The notes under the pieces are model-generated. The model saw nothing but the letters and a program-made list of their open reading frames with translations, ran no database searches and was not told the DNA's origin. From Calocera cornea HHB12733 (lineage: Eukaryota; Basidiomycota; Dacrymycetes; Dacrymycetales; Dacrymycetaceae): DNA of 64,000 nucleotides. The position numbers and the translations under genes are program-made. Position 1 is the stretch's first letter. Each line of letters opens with the position of its first letter. This document shows positions 1 to 12,425 of this stretch, one piece after another. Location of the stretch: positions 140,183-204,182 of the forward strand of contig KV423959.1 of NCBI GenBank assembly GCA_001632435.1, written 5' to 3'.

Positions 1-278
1 CAAGTCAGCGTTATGCAGAGTGGAGCAGATACATAGAGTTTTCCAGCAAGTAGAGGAACCGGTCGTCGGATCGTTGCGGCCGGCAACCGGGTATTTTGTA
101 AAGCCTCCGCTTCGGGGACCCGCTCGGCATCTCCGCGGGGGTCTGCTGCGAGCATCGCAAACCGCAGGTCGTCCAGTGGCTTAAAAGGTCAAAAGATCGA
201 GATCGTCTCACGCTACCGTATCGCTCCCCTCGTCCACCCTGCTATCTCCTCTCCATAGACACCTCGTTCGCCAGCAAA

Positions 279-1525
<1,247 letters not shown>

Positions 1526-1861
1526 GCCGCGTGAGATGCGATAGCGATAGCGATACCCAAAAGAGACCGCCCAGGCCGCATATACCTGCCTATATGCGCC
1601 TATATGCGCCTCCGGCGACTTGTGCGCCGTCTCCAGACATGTGTACCACCTTTCCTGTATGTATAATTTTGTGCGCGGGCTCTCGGCTTGGAGAGGGGCT
1701 ACTAATTTGTGGAAGGCAAAGCAATTTCATTCGTTCGTTCTTTCGTGCTGCTCTTCTGGTGTGAATACTGGGAGTGGTGACACTTTACTACTCTCTTCCC
1801 CCCACCCCCCCGCGCCCTGCTCCGCTCCGCGGACTTCAGTGCGGAGCCCGCGTCCCAATGC

Positions 1862-2576
1862 TCACTTCTGCTGCGCCCACTTAGGCGGCTCGTCCTTCCC
1901 CTCCTCCTCCAGCTCGTCCGCCTGGGCCTTCGTATGGTGCACCGCGCCGTCCGCGTGCTCCGCGGGCGCGTACACGGTGTAGAGGATGAGGTTCGTGCTG
2001 CCGATGTTGATGAAGTTGTCTAATGGAGGAAGGGCGGATCAGCGGGGTGTCCTAATGAGGGGGTTGGGAAGCTCGGGGAGTCCGGAGACTCGGGGAGTCC
2101 AGCGGCTCGGGGAGCTCGGACAGATACGAAAGAGGCAGGAAAGGAGGGGGGGAAGGAAGGGAATCAGGGGGTTTGGGGGTTTGGAGGGAAAGGGGCATTC
2201 AGAGGTTGGACAGAGAGAGTGGACGTACGCCTATTGCCCGCAGGGACGATGACGATGTCCCCTGAGTTGATGTCTTTCTCCTCGCCTTCGATCACGGCCT
2301 TCGCCTTGCCCTTTGTGAAGCAGAGAGTTTGGTCGACGTGATGTATCTGCTCGCGCATTCTCGTCAACACCGTCCCATGCAGTCGCGCGGAGCACGCACC
2401 TCTTCCCCGATCTCCCCGCCCACAGGGATATCCATGATCACCAGCTGGGAGTGCTTCCCCGTCCAGAGCACCCTGCGGAAGTCGGGCGAGTCCTCGGCAG
2501 TGGCCATGATATGGCTGAAATGGTGCATGCCCTTCAGCTGGGTCTTGCCCGCGGGCGTGGTGGTGGGGGCGGACAT
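1862..2576 (-). CDS. Small cupin-domain protein
   Basis: Single-domain cupin of about 150 aa. Exons on the minus strand are 2576-2400, 2346-2229 and 2019-1862. The beta-barrel metal-site pattern is visible: GEIGEEIHHVDQ for cupin motif 1 (two adjacent His plus Glu or Gln) and PAGNRHNFINIG for motif 2. The second motif is rebuilt across an intron. The tail is acidic and ends in WAQQK. Such small cupins bind a divalent metal, but their substrate is not predictable from sequence. An in-frame upstream ATG at 2660 would add 28 residues rich in Arg, Ser and Leu that could act as a mitochondrial leader; I chose 2576 because homologous cupins start near there. Divergent from the chitin synthase gene, with about 600 bp between the starts. 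Confidence 0.75.
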
Positions 2577-3178
2577 GGCTGGTGTGATCGTTCTTGTTGC
2601 TAGGAGGGTGGGGCGGCAGGAGCACGAGAGGAGGGAAGCGAGCCGGGCGGTCTTATACATGCTGGAAGCTGGGGATGGAGGGAGTGCGAGTCACGAGCGG
2701 AAAGATGGCCCGTTAGTAGTAAATGCCCGTCCTCGGTCGCCGCATCAGGCGGAGTGTTATATACAGCAGCCTCTCAGCGCGGCCAGTCAAGGACGTCACA
2801 TTACGCTCTTCACCTTTCCTTCGCGCCCGTCGCCCCCTTCGCCCCGGCCTGGATCGGGAGAGACGCAGGAAAGCGCGTTTGCGGGAATCGCGCTCCGTTG
2901 AGGGCATCGAGCGCCGATCCCTGAGGCGGAATGACGGAATGTAGCGTGCTGAGCTTTGTCACGTGATGCTGTGGGGGACGCGTCGCGGAGGGAGGATGCA
3001 TGGGGCTGGGGTCCCGCGTGCCTGGACGAGGCAAGGCGCTGCGGGTCGCCATTCAGAGTGGGTGGATTCCAGGTTCTTCCTATTCGACCACGACTCCGAC
3101 TAGCACACCTTCGACAGCAGCACCAGCAAGAACATCAACAGCGACTCCTTCGCCGCCATCGACAGCCACAGCAGCAGG
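2577..3178. promoter_or_regulatory. Divergent upstream region between the cupin gene and the chitin synthase gene
   Basis: About 600 bp separating two oppositely directed starts. No protein gene was recognised. It holds a short ATG-started frame at 3000-3182 that runs into the chitin synthase start (listed separately) and a CACGTG hexamer near 2960, an E-box-like core of the type bound by fungal bHLH factors. Functional use of either is inference. Confidence 0.4.
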
Positions 3179-3182
3179 ATGA
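3000..3182 (+). promoter_or_regulatory. Candidate upstream ORF overlapping the chitin synthase start
   Basis: A 60-codon frame with a true ATG whose TGA stop overlaps the chitin synthase ATG as ATGA (3179-3182). Its peptide is low complexity (Thr, Ser, Pro, Ala). If the transcript starts upstream of 3000, ribosomes would have to reinitiate or leaky-scan to reach the main start. The transcript start is unknown, so this is only a possibility. Confidence 0.3.
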
Positions 3183-6100
3183 CATCGAGCTGGTACTCCC
3201 ACAGCGCCATCCCCGCCTCGGGCGGGCCAGCGTGGGATGCCTACCCTACCAACACGTTCGCAGACATCGAGGACAGGCTGCACTCTTCTTCCTCCCACCA
3301 AGATCCGGACGAAGGCGAGGATGAAGGAATGGACGAGGCGGAGGAGGAGGAGGAGGTTGATGGTCTAGCGGGCGGGTACGACGGCGGGTACGAGCAGCAG
3401 AGCCATTCGGTCCACAGCGGGTACTACGAGGAGGAAGAGGCGGACACCACCATCCATCTCCGGCCGAGGACGGTAGCTTCACGCGCATCGCACCACTCCT
3501 CCGGCAGCTCCTCAGCGCAGACGGCGGTGGACTACTACTCCCCGGCATACGAGACAGACGCACTGCCGTACATCCCACCAATGTCGCCCATCGACTGGGA
3601 GAGCGTACAGCGCGCCCAGGAGCTGGCCGCTGCACCGGTCCCGTCAGTACATGCGCCTTCCAGGCCGGTGTCGGTTAACCCGCCGACGGAACTGGGCATG
3701 GAGCATGATGTAGAGGCGTATGGGCATTATCAAAGGGCGTACTACGACCCGCCCCGATCCCGCTCGCCTACGCCGATGGAGGACGAGGGCGATGTGGCGG
3801 ACGAGAAGGCAGAGTACGGGGACCGCCTGGGATCCCTGCGAGAGGAGAGCGAGGGGGATGGCGACCAGTCGACGCTGAACGAAGAGAAGGGCTCACTTGT
3901 CCCCGACACGCCGTTCTCCCACTCGGACACGAGGCACTTTGGGCCGGCGCCCGTCAGGCCGCAGGCGCGCCGGCTGGGGGATAAGAAGAAGGTGCTGCTG
4001 AAGCATGGGCATTATGTGCGGGACTTGCCTGTGCCGAGGAGGCTGATTCTGCCCAAGAGGGGAACGAGGGAGATGACGGAGACGAGGTGCGTTCCCAACA
4101 ACCCGTGTTATCCTTGTTGCTTGTGGGGGCTGATGGGATCGTGCAGGTACACAGCAGTGACGTGCGACCCGGATGAGTACGCCAAGAACCGCTTCACCCT
4201 TCGGCAGGTGGAGATGAACCGGCAGACCGAGATGTTCATCGTCATCACCATGTACAACGAGGACGACGTGCTGTTCTGCAGGACGCTTTACGGGGTGATG
4301 AAGAATATCGCGCACTTGTGCTCAAGAAAGAACAGCTCCTGGGGCCCAGATGGATGGAAGAAGGCCAGTGCGCCTCATGTCCATCATTAGAGCAGCGTCT
4401 GATGCGCATATATAGGTTGTCGTATGCATCGTCTCCGATGGGCGTAAGCAGATCCACCCGCGCGTGATGGACTGCCTAGTCGCCCTCGGGATCATCCAGC
4501 CGCATGCAATGAAGAACATGGTCCTGGGCCAGATTACAACTGCCCACGTGTGGGAGTACACGACGAGCTTCGCCCTGGATGCGGATCGGCGCTTCCGCTA
4601 TCCCGAGAGTTCGTTCGATATTGTTCCCACTCAGATCTTGTTCTGCCTCAAAGTACGTGGCGCTAACCTCCCGCAGAGGGAAAGATGCTGACCAGCGCCG
4701 CAGGAAAAGAACGCAAAGAAGATCAACTCCCATCGCTGGTTCTTCAACGCCTTCGCCCCGCTCCTCCAGCCCAACGTCTGTATCCTGATCGACGTCGGCA
4801 CGCGCCCGGGCCCCAAGAGCCTCTATTACCTCTGGAAGGCGTTCGACCTCAACTCGAACGTCGCGGGTGCGTGTGGGGAGATTGCGGTGTATAAGGGCAA
4901 GTGGTGGAGGGGGCTGCTGAACCCGCTCGTTGGTGCGTTCTTCTGCGATGCTGCGACACTATGTGAACAACAGCTGACTTCTGGCCAGCCTCGCAGCACT
5001 ATGAGTACAAGATGAGCAACATCCTTGATAAACCTTGCGAGTCCGCGTTTGGCTATATCAGTGCGTCGTCCACTACCTTTATCTTCGGCCCACTGACGCT
5101 TCACCGTAGACGTGTTGCCCGGCGCCTTCTCGGCGTACAGGTACATTGCTCTTCAGAACGACAAGAATGGACATGGGCCGCTGGCGTCATACTTCAAAGG
5201 AGAGGTGCTGTCGGGCCAGAATACGGACATGTTCACTGCTGTGTGTCCCCTTTCCTCGTTATCTGCGCATTTTTCTGATATCAATTGCAGAACATGTGTA
5301 TGTGTGTTGTCAATGGTGGTATGATATTGACTAACACTGCTTGTTACGACTCTCAGACTTGGCGGAGGATGTATGTAAATCATGTCTCCTACCTGACACT
5401 CTGCTGACCGTAACGCAGCGTATCTTGTGTTTTGAGCTCATTGCAAAGCCTGGCTCTGAATGGGTCCTTCGCTACGTCAAGAGCGCAGTCGGGGAGACTG
5501 ACGTGCCCGAAACGCTTCCCGAGTTCATCGGCCAGCGTCGACGCTGGCTGAACGGCTCGTTCTTTGCCTCAATATATGCGCTGTACCACGTCGGCCAGGT
5601 CCTCCGCTCTGGACACAGCTGGTTCCGGAAGGCAGTCCTGCTGTTCGAGTTTGGCTACAATCTCATAAACGTTATCTTCGCTTGGTTTGCGGTTGGCAAC
5701 TTCTTCATCTTCTTCGTGAGTACGCCCGTATGTGGCATTTACTTGTAGGCTGATGGGTTGTAGGTTATCCTCACTTCGTCTGTCAACGATCCGTCGTTTA
5801 ACCTGAAGGGTGTCAGCATCCTTAATACTCTAACACAGGTGAGTAAGCCGTTGAATTGAGCAGTCTAGTTCTGATCTGCCACGTAGTATGCGTATGCCGG
5901 GACCATCGTTGCTTGTTTCTTGTTTAGCATGGGTAATCGACCGAAAGGGTATGCCCTTCCAAGTGCTCCAGTATTCCTTGCTAATATGTTTGCTGCAGCG
6001 CACGGTGGAAGTACCGTATCGCCGTCGTCATATTCGCCGTTCTCACCATTTGGATGGTTGTCTGTGCTGTGCTCTGTGCGGTGAAGGCTCTCCAACAATT

Positions 6101-6872
6101 CAACACGCCCATGTACAGTCGCATGGTCTTGTCCCTCTTAGCCACATATGGGTCCTTCGTTGCCGCCAGCCTGCTCTTCATGGATCCTTGGCATCTGCTT
6201 ACCAGCTTTGGTCCATATATGCTGTTCTCACCTACATTCATCAACGTTCTCAACATGTAAGTGACGAGTCACTTGGATGTTCGGCAGTCGCTGACGTCTC
6301 TGACAGCTATGCCTTCTGCAACCTTCATGACTTCTCATGGGTTCGCCGTCCAGTCCTTGCCAGAGTCTTACCACTGACCTCGTTGCAGGGAACGAAAGCG
6401 ACCACGACCGTGGACACTGACCTCGGTGTTGTCCGAGGTATATTGAAAGGTGACACGGTAGAGGTCGAGGTCGACTATGACAAAGACGATGTCGACAATG
6501 TGTACATGGACGCTCTTCACCGGCTCAAGGTCCGAGAGCCCATTCCGAAACCCAAACCGAAGTCGTTTGCGGAAGACGAAGAGGCCGTCAAGGACTACTA
6601 TGCGAATGTCAGGACAAACGTCCTGCTCGCATGGGCCCTCTCCAATGTACGTCTTCTCCATCGCTACACCGTTGTCTTTCTAAATCTGTCCTCAGTCGTT
6701 CCTGGCCGTCATCATCTTGAGCGGAAACGTCACAAGCACCTTCGATGGAAGTAACAACTACACCGTTACGAAAGCTTACATGCTCTTTATTCTCGCATTC
6801 GTTGCTATCACGAGCATTATTCGCTTCGGCGGATCTATGATCTATCTTATTGGAAGGGTGTTCACCGGTTGA
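3179..6872 (+). CDS. Chitin synthase, division 1 (class I-III, CHS2-like)
   Basis: Membrane glycosyltransferase that polymerises UDP-GlcNAc into chitin. Fifteen exons (3179-4086, 4147-4363, 4416-4652, 4704-4932, 4989-5060, 5110-5240, 5291-5297, 5357-5370, 5419-5715, 5764-5838, 5887-5948, 5999-6256, 6307-6340, 6389-6646, 6696-6872) give about 991 aa in one frame. The first 300 residues are acidic, Ser-rich and disordered. The core shows [49 protein letters not shown], the catalytic LAEDRILCFE and [12 protein letters not shown], followed by about seven membrane segments. The order matches yeast Chs2, so it has the division 1 N-terminal and catalytic domains and no myosin motor. Exons 7 and 8 are 7 and 14 nt and encode the NMYLAED motif. 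Intron 2 needs a GC donor. Intron 13 (48 nt) has no stop and could be retained. Confidence 0.93.
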
Positions 6873-6975
6873 TACAACATACATTTTGTCCTGTCTACAT
6901 TGTATTTCTAGGAAATCATACTACATTACCGGTATCGTTACAATGTTCCTCCGAAGTCACATGATAGTCCGCAGG

Positions 6976-8424
6976 TCATCGGAATACATGCTCGAAGAAA
7001 GACTGAGCACGAGATGGCGGCTTCCCCGGTCGCCGTCTCTCCAGCTCCGGCAACGGTTCCCGTCCAGTCGATGACATCGTACGCCCGGACCTCTCGCCCG
7101 CTCCTGGCCGAGGTCGCCGACGGACAGGTGACGGTGAAGGTGAAGATCGCGAGCGCAACCTCTCGCGGTCAGCCAAGCTCATGCGATTGAGCGTCCGTTC
7201 AAGATCTGCGGGCCGAGGTGTGTCATCGTCGCCCATCAGGGACAAGTCCTCCGAAAGCTCGGCGAGGGAGCCCTCGTCTTCAGAGGCCATCTCCACGTCC
7301 GCCGCGGCATACATGGAGGACTCGTCGCCGGAGGTCGCCTCAGCGGTCAGCCCATCATCAGTGTGATCCGTGATGGACTCTCCCGTCGCTGAAGGTGCTG
7401 CCCTTCGTACAGGCCGCTCTACGTAGCTCCAGGCTTCGCTATCGTAAGCAGAGGAGAGCGCATCCGTGTCCGTCTCCAAGGTTGGCGAAGGGTAAGTGCC
7501 CACAGGGACAGATTCTTCTAGTGTTGCGAGCTGGGCCATATGAGGGCCGAACAAGTTCGGGCGGAGGAGCGTTGTAAGCCGCTCTCCATTCAATTCGTCC
7601 TTGCCTAAGAGACGTCTCAATTTGGAAAGATAGAAAACAGGACTTTCACGCACTGAAGCTAACGACGTTATGCCAGCGGGCCGTGCAGTGGATGGCATAT
7701 CTCGCCAGAGCGTCATCAGTCTTCCAGACCAGCTTCAAGGGCGTTCGGAACACTTCGGTGACGCTCCCTCCCAAACAGTCATTGTACGCCTCGTCGATCG
7801 GGGCCGCAAAGTCGACGCCAAACGGCCGGCCGGCGTGCTGCAGTCCAGGAGCTTGGAGCCATTGCACGATCTCGCCCTCGACCACTCGCACCATCTTCTC
7901 GGCATGTAGTCCTCGCCTGCGGAGATCCTTGCGTGCTCCGCGAAGGGACATGGTGAACCTGCCAGCTGCGGCCGTGAGCTCGTCTCGCTGGGGCGGGGGA
8001 GGCGAAGGTGCGTGCTGGCTACGGGGAAGGTATGGTGGGAGCGGCACAGGGAAGGTAGGCTTGACGCTCGTCTGTGGTGCATCATAGTCCGACCGCAGAG
8101 GTGCGATGGCGTGCGGATTGCCAAGGAACCGGGCTACGGAGCAAGCAGGATCAGCCAGCATCACCGCTAACCGCCATTATGCGCACAGTTCTCCCTCCTC
8201 AGCGTCTTCCGCTTGCCCTCGATTCTCGGACCTCCCACTCGCGCCTCAGCGGCATCACGTACCCGAGCCTTGGGAGAGACGCCGTGGAGATGTGCGAATC
8301 GGCTGCGAGGGTCGCGCAGGATGGATGGGAAGGACATCGGGAGCGGGATGTCTGGGCCATGATTGACACTTTGCGCTGGCTCGATATGAGCGCTTTCGAT
8401 CGGCATGCTGATGATTTCTGCCAT
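6976..8424 (-). CDS. R3H-associated N-terminal domain plus R3H domain protein
   Basis: Three exons (8424-8187, 8133-7654, 7604-6976) give about 448 aa. The N-terminal part has the fungal R3H-associated pattern: a basic GKRKTLRREN followed after the splice by RFLGNPHAIAP, and later RKDLRRRGLHAEKMVRVVE. It is followed by a compact R3H-like segment, ARYAIHCTARWHNVVSFSKD, with the R-x3-H signature. R3H domains usually bind single-stranded RNA or DNA. The C-terminal 200 residues are acidic then Arg/Ser/Pro-rich and look disordered. Convergent with the chitin synthase gene (about 100 bp apart). The cellular role of this fungal family is not established. Domain assignment is by motif recognition only. 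Confidence 0.65.
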
Positions 8425-8685
8425 ATTGGGTACAGGGAGATGAAGGGATGGATGTTGCGTCTAGAGAATACAGAGGAGATACAGGAGGCGGTGGATGGTG
8501 GTTAGTCGTCCATGACGGCCGTCTGCGCGTCGCTGGTCAACGTGCCTCACGGTGACTAGGATCGAGTCTGCTTCCGGTAATGAACGTTCCATTAGGAGCA
8601 CAGGTGAATACCATTACATCGAACCACAAGTAAAACCCTCGACAAAACGGGAATGGTAGCCTAATCAGTGTACACATTATACGAA

Positions 8686-11600
8686 TCAGAAACCATGCGC
8701 TCGATACTCGTCGATCTCCTGCAGAATCTGCGCCAGATCTCCGATGGTGAGGTACAGGGAGGTGTCCTTGGGGTCCAAGGTGAGGGTCGGCCTAAAGCCG
8801 CCCAGCAAAGGCGGCGGTACTCGGGCCGAGGCGATGTCGGATATTTCCGCTGCGGCGGCAATCACCGGTGTTGGCAACAGCTCCGGCGCCGGTGCAGGTG
8901 CCGATACAGGTGCTGTTGCTGGCACAGGTCCAGGTGCTGGTTCAGGTGCTGGTTCAGGTGCTGGTGCAGGCGCTGGTGCTGGTGCAGGCGCTGGTGCTGG
9001 TGCTGATGCAGGTACCGAGATAACCTCGATCACTGCGGCTGGTGGAGGAGCAGCAAAGGGGTCTTCCATGACTTGTTCTTCCACGACTTCCATGACTGGC
9101 TCATCGACCAGGTCATCTATCGACGGAGATTTGGTCGGTGAGACGACTTCGACTTGCGGGGCCACAGCGTCGCTGTTGGATTCCGCCGTCTTCCTCCTCG
9201 GAGTCCGACCCATCAGCCGCAGATGCTGGACATGGACCGGCGACGTCTTGATGCCCATACCGACGGAGATGGACGGCCCGGGAGGTGTGGACGGTGGTGG
9301 GAGTGTTTGATCCGGCTTGGAAGCCAACGCCTTGGCTGCCTTTTGTGGCACTCGGGGGGGAACTGCGGGGGCTTCAACCGGCGGTCTCTGCATAACTGCC
9401 GGGGGCGGTGCGTCTTCCTGTTCTTCCCTCTGTGCGTCCTCGACCGTCCTCGACAGACCAACAGCGACCTCGTGTGCAATCTCAACCTGCGAAACACGCT
9501 TGTGCACGGCGGACACGTGTTGCCCCGCGCCCCGTTCCTGCTTCGCAAAGCGGAAGCGCGCCTCGGCCCTCTCGGCTTCCTTCCGCAGACGTGCCTTGGC
9601 CGCTTCCTTCCTTTCGGTCTCGTCGGAGTCGGAGTCGAAGGGTGAGGCTCGCTTGCCCTTCCTTGCCAGGGCAGCAGAGGTGAGTGTAGCGCGGACCATC
9701 GGGATCTGTTCACCGGTAACGGAGGGCGCATCGAACACATCGGGCAGCACAGACGGCTGCACTTGCACAGTCTTGCGAGCCGCCCTCCCCGGGGTCGGCT
9801 TTGCGACCTTCCCATTTGTAGACCCCTGCGACCGCTGGCTCGTCCGGGCACTCGCCCCACTGCTCGCCTGCACACCCTCCTCAATCCTTCGCTTCTTCGT
9901 GACGCCCGCTTCTTGCCCCTGTTCCTCGGCCGACGCTCGCTTCCCATTCCTCAACCTCTCCGACACCTCCTTAATCTGCTCCTGCAGCCCCTGGCGCGCA
10001 TTGGGATCGGAGCGGAACTCGGAGCGGAGGGCCTGCTTCGGAGCCGGAGCGTGGGAGGGGGATTGTTCTTCTTCGGGCTCGGGCTCGTGTTCCCAGTCTT
10101 CGACTGTCCCCAGCCCGGCGGCGAGGAACCCTTGCCGGTCGTGCTCGTCGCGGTAGTCCGCCTCCGGCTCGGGTGCAGCAGCTGCACTCGCCGGTGGGCG
10201 GGAGGGCCCAGCTTGCGCTGTCGTTGGCTGCTGAGTCGCCGTCGCGGAGCCCGATTTCGCATGCCGCATGAAGCTAGGCTGAGTCCACGTCTCGTGATCG
10301 TGCTGGCCCGGTACCGCTTGCGAAGGCCCCGGGGGCACAGTCCCCGCCCGGGAGGTCGGAACAGTCTCCCTGCGACTCTGCTCCGGCGAGGAGGAGGACG
10401 CGCGCACCTTGTCCCCACTGGCTGAACCAGAGCCAGAAGCTCGAGGCGGCCCGTACGCTGCCGGCGGGCCAGGCGAGCGTGTAGTAGAGGGTGAGAGCTC
10501 GGCAGCGACGTGCAGCGGTGTGGCGGGAACGGACGAGCTGCTCCCGGGTTTGTAGGGGAGTCCCGACCTCTCTTCCTCCTCCTCCTCTTCCTCCACCGAG
10601 CGCTGCGTGCCAAGGACGTCCTCGACGGCGTCGAGCGATGCGGGGGTTTGAGCGCCGGAGAGGAGGTCGTCTTCCTGGTCCCTTTCCCAAGCGAGACCCT
10701 CTTCTTCTTCCTCTTCCTCCTCTCCTTCCTCGCCGTCATCAGTACTGCCTTCGGCGTCCTCATCCCCCAGCTCCTTCCCCTCGCCCTTCTCTCGAGCGTC
10801 CGCTGGCAGCTCATCCTCGTCATCCGAATCCGGTGTCTGCTGCCTGGGCGGCGTAGGACTCCACGGTATGTCCTGGCTCGCCTCCAGCGCTTCACTTCGC
10901 GTGCTGGCGTTCGCCGCAGGCTGCGTGGGCGTGTTACTCACGCTCTGAGCCTGAGCGTGTTGTTCAATGCTCTCCGTCGCTTGCCTCTGCGCGCGCGAGG
11001 TTTCTCGAGTAGGCCACTTGAGCTCCGTCGTCTACACCCGCAAACCCAGTCAGCGCAGCCCCCACCCCCTTGAACGGTCACGAAAGGTGACGTACACCCC
11101 AGATCTTTATCAGATACTCCTGCCAGGGCCCGCGCTCCCCTACGGCCGTTGTGCTCCGAGGGGAGGTCGTCTGTGCTTCTGAGGCGGTCTCGTCTGTGGA
11201 GGCAGGAGCGGAGGTCCCACCGGAGGGGGCAGCGTCTGATGTAGGAGGAGGGGGCGCTTGTTTCGGTACGGCTGGTGTGAAGCTATTGAGGGTGATTAGA
11301 CAGAGAGGTAGTAGAAGCGGCATACATCTGCTCACCCGCGCGCAAGCAGCTTGCTTTCCCACTCCCTGACCCTCCCATCGCTCGTCAAGCTGACCGGCTC
11401 CCCATGGACGCTCGCACACCCTCGCCCGCCGATAAACTCGACCTCAGCCTCTAAGCACAGCCGGGGCGCGTCGAGCGACCACACATTGTTTCTGAACACG
11501 GGCGTCTGGGCGACGAGCGGCCGGCACTGGGTGATGAAGAAGTTGCCGAGGCGCACTTGGGTGAGCCGCTCGTTTGGGTATTTCCTATGATGGGGTAGAG

Positions 11601-11963
11601 AGTGTTAGAGGAGGGGAGAAGCGGGGCGAGGGGCGCGGGCGCACGCTTTGTGCTTCTCGACGGAGCTGGGGGTGATGAGCACGTTTGTCCACCGCTCCTT
11701 GTCGGACGCCTCGGCCCAGAGCTCGCCGCTCCTCACGGGCTGGGCGCCGTCCGTGTGAAACTTGATCCAAGCGTCAGCGTGAGCTCCAGTCGGGTGCCGG
11801 GAGGCATGACGATGCATGATGATGACGATGTGATGATGATGATGAGACGCACCTTTGTGATCTGCACCTTCTTCCTCACCTCCTCAAAGCGGTCGTTGGG
11901 CGCGTCGCGCTCTGCGAGCTGGTGGAAGTGCCTGAGCAGCCACGGACGCAGCACCTCGCTCAT
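8686..11963 (-). CDS. TPP1/Tpz1-like shelterin subunit (telomere OB-fold protein)
   Basis: Five exons (11963-11853, 11760-11645, 11584-11336, 11282-11096, 11031-8686) give about 1002 aa. Residues 1-160 form a predicted OB fold that starts with EVLRPWL, close to the LRPWI start of the TPP1 OB domain, followed by LWAEASDKERWTNVLIT (compare the VSDGTHSVRCLVT strand in TPP1) and LGNFFITQCR. In telomere biology this domain links the Pot1 side of shelterin to telomerase. After it come about 800 low-complexity residues: acidic blocks, basic KKRR patches, and an Ala-Pro repeat encoded around 8881-9016. The last 35 residues, TLTLDPKDTSLYLTIGDLAQ and onward, look folded and may be a partner-binding motif. 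Plus-strand frames of 188-279 aa here are GC-rich shadows. The OB assignment is a recognition call, not a search result. Confidence 0.7.
8881..9016. repeat. Coding minisatellite (Ala-Pro repeat in the TPP1-like gene)
   Basis: Imperfect 6-12 bp units of the GGTGCTGGTGCA type, read on the minus strand as (Ala-Pro)n with Glu, Gly and Val interruptions. Likely to vary in length between strains. Lies in the disordered region, not in the OB fold. Confidence 0.8.
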
Positions 11964-12186
11964 CGCCGCCGGGCCTGGTGAGTTCTACAGTATATACAGC
12001 ACGGCGGAGGCGTCGTCGGCGTCGTCGTGGTCGGCGAGCGGCCTGAGCAGGACGCGGCGCGCGTCGGAAGCGCGTTCGGTGCTCGGAGTTAAGGGCGCCT
12101 TCCGGAAGCGAGAGGGGGACCTCGATCACCGCTGGTGCTGGGCTGGATCATGACATGCCCATCACTAAAAAGAGGCCGCACAGACA

Positions 12187-12271
12187 AGGCCTGATAAGGG
12201 CTGACCAGGTGCGAAATGGCTGAAATGTCCGCAACCCTTGCGGACCTTGCCACAAGCCCTTATAAGGCCAG
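12187..12271. repeat. Imperfect inverted repeat with 15-bp arms
   Basis: GGCCTGATAAGGGCT on the left pairs with AGCCCTTATAAGGCC on the right (one mismatch), with about 55 bp between. The same GGCCTGATAAGG core appears again at about 13528 near the other end of the island. Probably a subterminal palindrome of the element. Confidence 0.7.
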
Positions 12272-12425
12272 GCACCGGGCTGCTGGTTGCAGACAAACCC
12301 AACAACCATTATTGTTTTGATAACAATTGCGATAATCAGAATTCTTTCAAGCATGTAGTATGCCCTCATAAGGATAGTGCGCCCTTTTGCACTTTCAACA
12401 GTGTTATTGTACCGGATATACACCT

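Noticed and set aside
7181..8087. Plus-strand frames opposite the R3H gene
   Set aside because: Antisense shadows of a gene whose three exons join cleanly in frame.
8744..10425. Plus-strand frames of 163-279 aa opposite the TPP1-like gene, including a Gly-Ala repeat protein
   Set aside because: They are complements of the low-complexity Ala-Pro and Ser regions; none has a family likeness or splice pattern.
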